A program made the translations under genes and the position numbers. 64,000 nt of DNA from Nymphaea colorata. Taxonomy: Eukaryota > Streptophyta > Magnoliopsida > Nymphaeales > Nymphaeaceae. Below are positions 61,443-64,000 of the stretch, piece after piece (the stretch's first letter is position 1; each line of letters begins with the position of its first letter). The stretch lies in contig NC_045147.1 in assembly GCF_008831285.2 (NCBI RefSeq), positions 1,452,001 to 1,516,000 on the forward strand, given 5' to 3'. The notes under the pieces are model-generated. The model was given only the letters and a program-made list of their open reading frames with translations. It made no database searches and was not told the origin of the DNA.

Positions 61443-62696
61443 CATCTTTACTTTAATCTTTCACCATCATGTTTACTACCTCTACCGTCAACTCTACCAT
61501 CATCATCAACTTGCTTCACAGGCATCATCAACATGGAAGATGGCAAGCTCGAATCGGCAGAGTTGCAGGAAACAAAGATTTATACCTCGGAACCTTTAGT
61601 AAGTCCTCCTTCACGGGCACCAACGCCAACAAATCTCATAAATATAGATGCTTATTCGCGACCATGGTCCCCTTCTAGAGAAAAAGGTCATGTAGCTTCC
61701 TTTTGTTTATTAGTCCAAACTGATTTGTAGTTTCTTCGTTAGCCTCGATATCTCTTGAGCCCCATTAGTTGCCATCGGCTTAATGATTTTTCCTGGAGCA
61801 TGTTGCTTCATGTCTCGCTATTTCAAGGGATCTTCCCTGTTGGATTAATGGCATGTACATTGTCTTACGCAAGCTGCAATGGTTTCATGATCATTCTGCG
61901 GAATGCTGGCGCATCGGCTACTTGCAGATTCATGATTCCGCATAAATGCGATAAATTCTTACTGCGAGACCTATGGGCGTGTCTATTAATTAAGTCCTGC
62001 TGTTTCCGGTATCCATGGTCAGTCAGTGATAGTTTTGGGTTCACAGGCACGCAGGAAGAGGCGGCCGAGGCCTATGACATTGCAGCAATCAAATTCCGGG
62101 GCGTAAATGCAGTTACCAACTTCGATATTAGCCGATACGACGTGAAGCGCATCTGTTCCAGCTCTACTCTCATTGGTAGTGACCTTGCCAAGCGCCCAGG
62201 CAAAGAAGCTAGCAGCTCTTCCACGGCTGCTGCTTCCTGCAATGACGGTGGCGGCACACTGCAGCCCGCCTCATCGGACCGCTGTCACTCTGCCAACATG
62301 CTTCAAGATCTTGGAGAGCCGGAAGATTCCCGCCTTCTGGCGGATCTCTCTGGTGGAGTCACCGGAAATGCTTCGTCCCTGGTGCCAAGTTTGAGCAACC
62401 CCAACTCCAACCAGGGAAGTCCCATGCATTCTGCGTCAGACGGTGATCAAGTTGCCCGGAAAATGACGCTTTACGATAGCTTGGCTACTGCCGGAGAGTT
62501 CCATCAGGGAGTGTTCTATGCTGCACAACCACCGGGGAAGATGATCAAGTATGAGGATGACAATGCCAATGGCGGGGACAGTAGTACTGGTGATGGGGGC
62601 GGAGGTGGAGCTAATATGAATTGGTTGGCCGCTAGCAGGCCCAATCTGCCTGCTGTGGTTCATCAGCTTCCCATGTTTGCACTCTGGAACGAGTAA
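59160..62696 (+). CDS. AIL: AINTEGUMENTA-like / PLETHORA-type AP2 transcription factor, 9 exons, frameshift in exon 2
   Basis: Nuclear DNA-binding regulator; the family controls meristem, root, embryo and organ growth. Exons: 59160-59364, 59694-60455, 60581-60663, 60810-60818, 60944-61032, 61149-61222, 61340-61390, 61522-61598, 62047-62696; all introns are GT-AG. They sum to 2,000 nt, about 666 residues once one missing base in exon 2 is allowed for. Landmarks: MNNWLAFSL start, PKLEDFLG (99-106), [11 protein letters not shown] (221-231), [13 protein letters not shown] (257-269), basic [11 protein letters not shown] (289-306), TFGQRTS, AP2-R1 (318-383) with the euANT ten-residue insert, linker (384-418), AP2-R2 (419-about 477) and C-terminal [21 protein letters not shown] and the R1 insert place it in euANT/AIL rather than AP2/TOE; I saw no miR172 site. 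Which AIL/PLT/BBM subclade it belongs to is unresolved. As written the frameshift would truncate it before both AP2 repeats. Confidence 0.95.
59929..60000 (+). other. Interval containing the exon-2 frameshift
   Basis: PKLEDFLG upstream and [13 protein letters not shown]2 downstream lie in different frames. The downstream frame is closed on its left by TAA at 59926-59928, so the shift must follow it. The upstream frame, if continued, ends at 60167-60169. One base is missing; C5 runs at 59938-59942 and 59987-59991 are the likeliest places. A hidden intron is less likely, because the flanking protein reads naturally and no good donor-acceptor pair restores phase. Confidence 0.85.
60810..60818 (+). 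other. 9-nt micro-exon of the AP2 gene
   Basis: TTTATCTGG is preceded by CATCAG and followed by GTATGG. With the last G of exon 3 and the first GA of exon 5 it encodes V-Y-L-G, completing [15 protein letters not shown] in AP2-R1. Without it the strongly conserved VYL would be absent. This 9-nt exon is a known feature of AP2/ANT genes. Confidence 0.93.
61400..61437. repeat. (CT)n microsatellite in intron 7
   Basis: About 19 CT units, starting ten bases after the exon 7 donor. Confidence 0.95.
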
Positions 62697-63104
62697 ATTA
62701 TCATCAAAGCGGGGCCAGTGCTTACTGCAAAATGGGGTGTCGTTAATGTCAGGATGGTGTAGGTTTAGCCAAAAAGAACAAAAAAAAAAAAAAGAACAAA
62801 AAGAAGTATATGTTAGCTTCCGGATTGTATTAGGAAAAAAAAGGAGGGGAAGAAGTTTTCTGGTGGATTTTACACCGGATGACAATTTTGGAAAGCTCTG
62901 TAGCTACTTAAAATATTTAAAGTTTCTATATATACAACAGGCATATGATACCTTGTTTCTGGTGTAAATATATTGAAGTGGGGTATGGCACACCGTAAAT
63001 GATCACTAATATGGACGAAAGCATCTCGCTGGAAAGAGGACACAAAAATTTTTGAGCCTATCGAGATCAGTGATGAGAAAATGATTTTTTATTCTCATAA
63101 TAAA
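62697..63104 (+). terminator. 3' UTR and probable polyadenylation signal (AATAAA)
   Basis: After the TAA stop there is A-rich non-coding sequence (A-runs at 62,780-62,795). AATAAA at 63099-63104 is the first canonical signal. Weaker A/T signals at 62,960-62,975 (GGTGTAAATATATTG) could be used instead, so the 3' end is not certain. Confidence 0.45.
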
Positions 63105-64000
63105 AAATGAACTCCGGGTTGCTTTCTTACATTTGGATGACATGAATTTTTGTTTCTCGGATCAGGGCGGCATGGATTTTTGTGTTTCTGGGAAAATCTT
63201 ATAAATTTTCTTATACTTTTTTACGTGGTGGTTGACTTTGTCTTGTTTAGGTGTGTTAAGCGACTCTTTTTTTTTTTTCTAGTTTTGGGTTTGGATGAAG
63301 ATGAGCCCTTGTGGCTCCAGGTTTTTTAAATCAATAGTGCCTTTTTCTCTCTCTAAAAAAGGAAAAGGCTCGTTTATCCTTAAGGACTCCATAATTTTTC
63401 TGCACAATGAATTATTTTAGGAGTGTCAGGGTCTTGGCCCAATGTGGTATGATGGTCGGCGATCTGCTCGAGGTTTTTGTTGCGTTGTTAGAGTCTAGGT
63501 CTGTTGCTGCTTGACGCCTCCCTAGCTGTAAATTTCACGAGACCCGAATGAGGTTACACATGCTTCCTCTTGTCAACATCTCTCGCACAGCTGGGAGCTA
63601 CTCCCATGCAGAGAAAAGAGTGAATGGTGATGGGAAAGGATGTCTGGTGGAGAATAGAACTCAGAGTTTCTTGAAGAATTTGTTTGACGAGATGGGTGTT
63701 CCGTCGCCGCATCAGTGTCTCGTGCCATCAAACACGTCCAACCAACTGCAAAATAGTTAAAGGGCTCCCACAACAGATCGAACGTTAAAAGCCTGTGAAA
63801 GTTTGAGCAATGGAGCCAACATGGTGCAAACATTTCTGCTACCATCTCTCTTTAGAAAAGCTGGTAAATGAAAGACGCGAATATCAGCAATTATTTGAGT
63901 TAATAAAAGGTTACTCGATGATTTCCACGCCAATCTCGTATCGGTTCCTTGACATGATAATTAGTCAGATGATTAATTTTTTTTTGCATACTTTATTTAT
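63105..64000. other. Downstream intergenic sequence, no recognised gene
   Basis: Two overlapping short frames (63548-63760 plus, 63573-63845 minus) match no family I know. T-rich tracts occur at 63,268-63,280 and 63,978-63,986. Any further gene would lie beyond the window. Confidence 0.3.

Noticed and set aside
61755-62696. A 313-codon frame taken as a separate gene start
   Set aside because: Its first part is intron 8 of the AP2 gene. The real coding part is exon 9 from 62047, joined in phase to exon 8 through S-T-Q-E-E.

Overview
This window reads as nuclear DNA of a flowering plant. It is AT-rich and gene-poor, and it is filled with plant transposable elements of every major class. The only convincing host gene is an intron-containing AP2-family transcription factor of the AINTEGUMENTA-like/PLETHORA/BABY BOOM (euANT) type at 59160-62696. 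I cannot name the species. Nothing here is bacterial or organellar, and I found no operon, CRISPR array or complete tRNA gene.

Layout. 1-7.9 kb: diverged, non-coding, phrase-like repeats, with a clean 195-bp hAT-type MITE at 3391-3585. 8.1-10.45 kb: a decayed CACTA (En/Spm) TNP2-type transposase on the minus strand. 10.45-15 kb: the same phrase-like repeat family in inverted orientation. 15-21.4 kb: no recognisable gene, with a few short tandem repeats. 21,430-26,236: a structurally complete, very young Ty1/copia retrotransposon on the minus strand, with 354-bp LTRs differing at 3 sites, a 5-bp target duplication, PBS and PPT, and a polyprotein frame interrupted by one TGA. 27.87-37.25 kb: an old, broken Ty3/gypsy element on the minus strand between two diverged direct repeats. 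Its gag region is missing, and 3.7 kb of phrase-like repeat lies where it should be. 37.25-39.96 kb: a decayed Ty1/copia element on the plus strand. 40.95-41.25 kb: a probable LINE fragment. 43,218-43,997: a GC-rich hAT-type non-autonomous element with an exact 8-bp target duplication. About 47.1-47.35 kb: a tRNA-derived SINE. 49.75-50.66 kb: a decayed Myb/SANT-like gene. 51.5-51.9 kb: a MULE/FAR1-type transposase fragment. 52-58.7 kb: intergenic or promoter DNA leading into the AP2 gene.

The AP2 gene was rebuilt by hand as nine exons totalling 2,000 nt, with GT-AG introns throughout. They include the 9-nt micro-exon characteristic of AP2/ANT genes (60810-60818). Both AP2 repeats and the linker are complete. 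The total is one base short of a whole number of codons: exon 2 changes frame between 59929 and about 60000. That is either a real 1-bp deletion or a sequencing error beside C5 runs.

I found no undescribed multi-gene system. The observations most worth checking are the exon-2 frameshift and the micro-exon, the young copia element whose U3 head is duplicated together with the end of its PPT, the perfect 57-bp inverted repeat inside an old LTR, and the phrase-like repeat family that recurs in both orientations.
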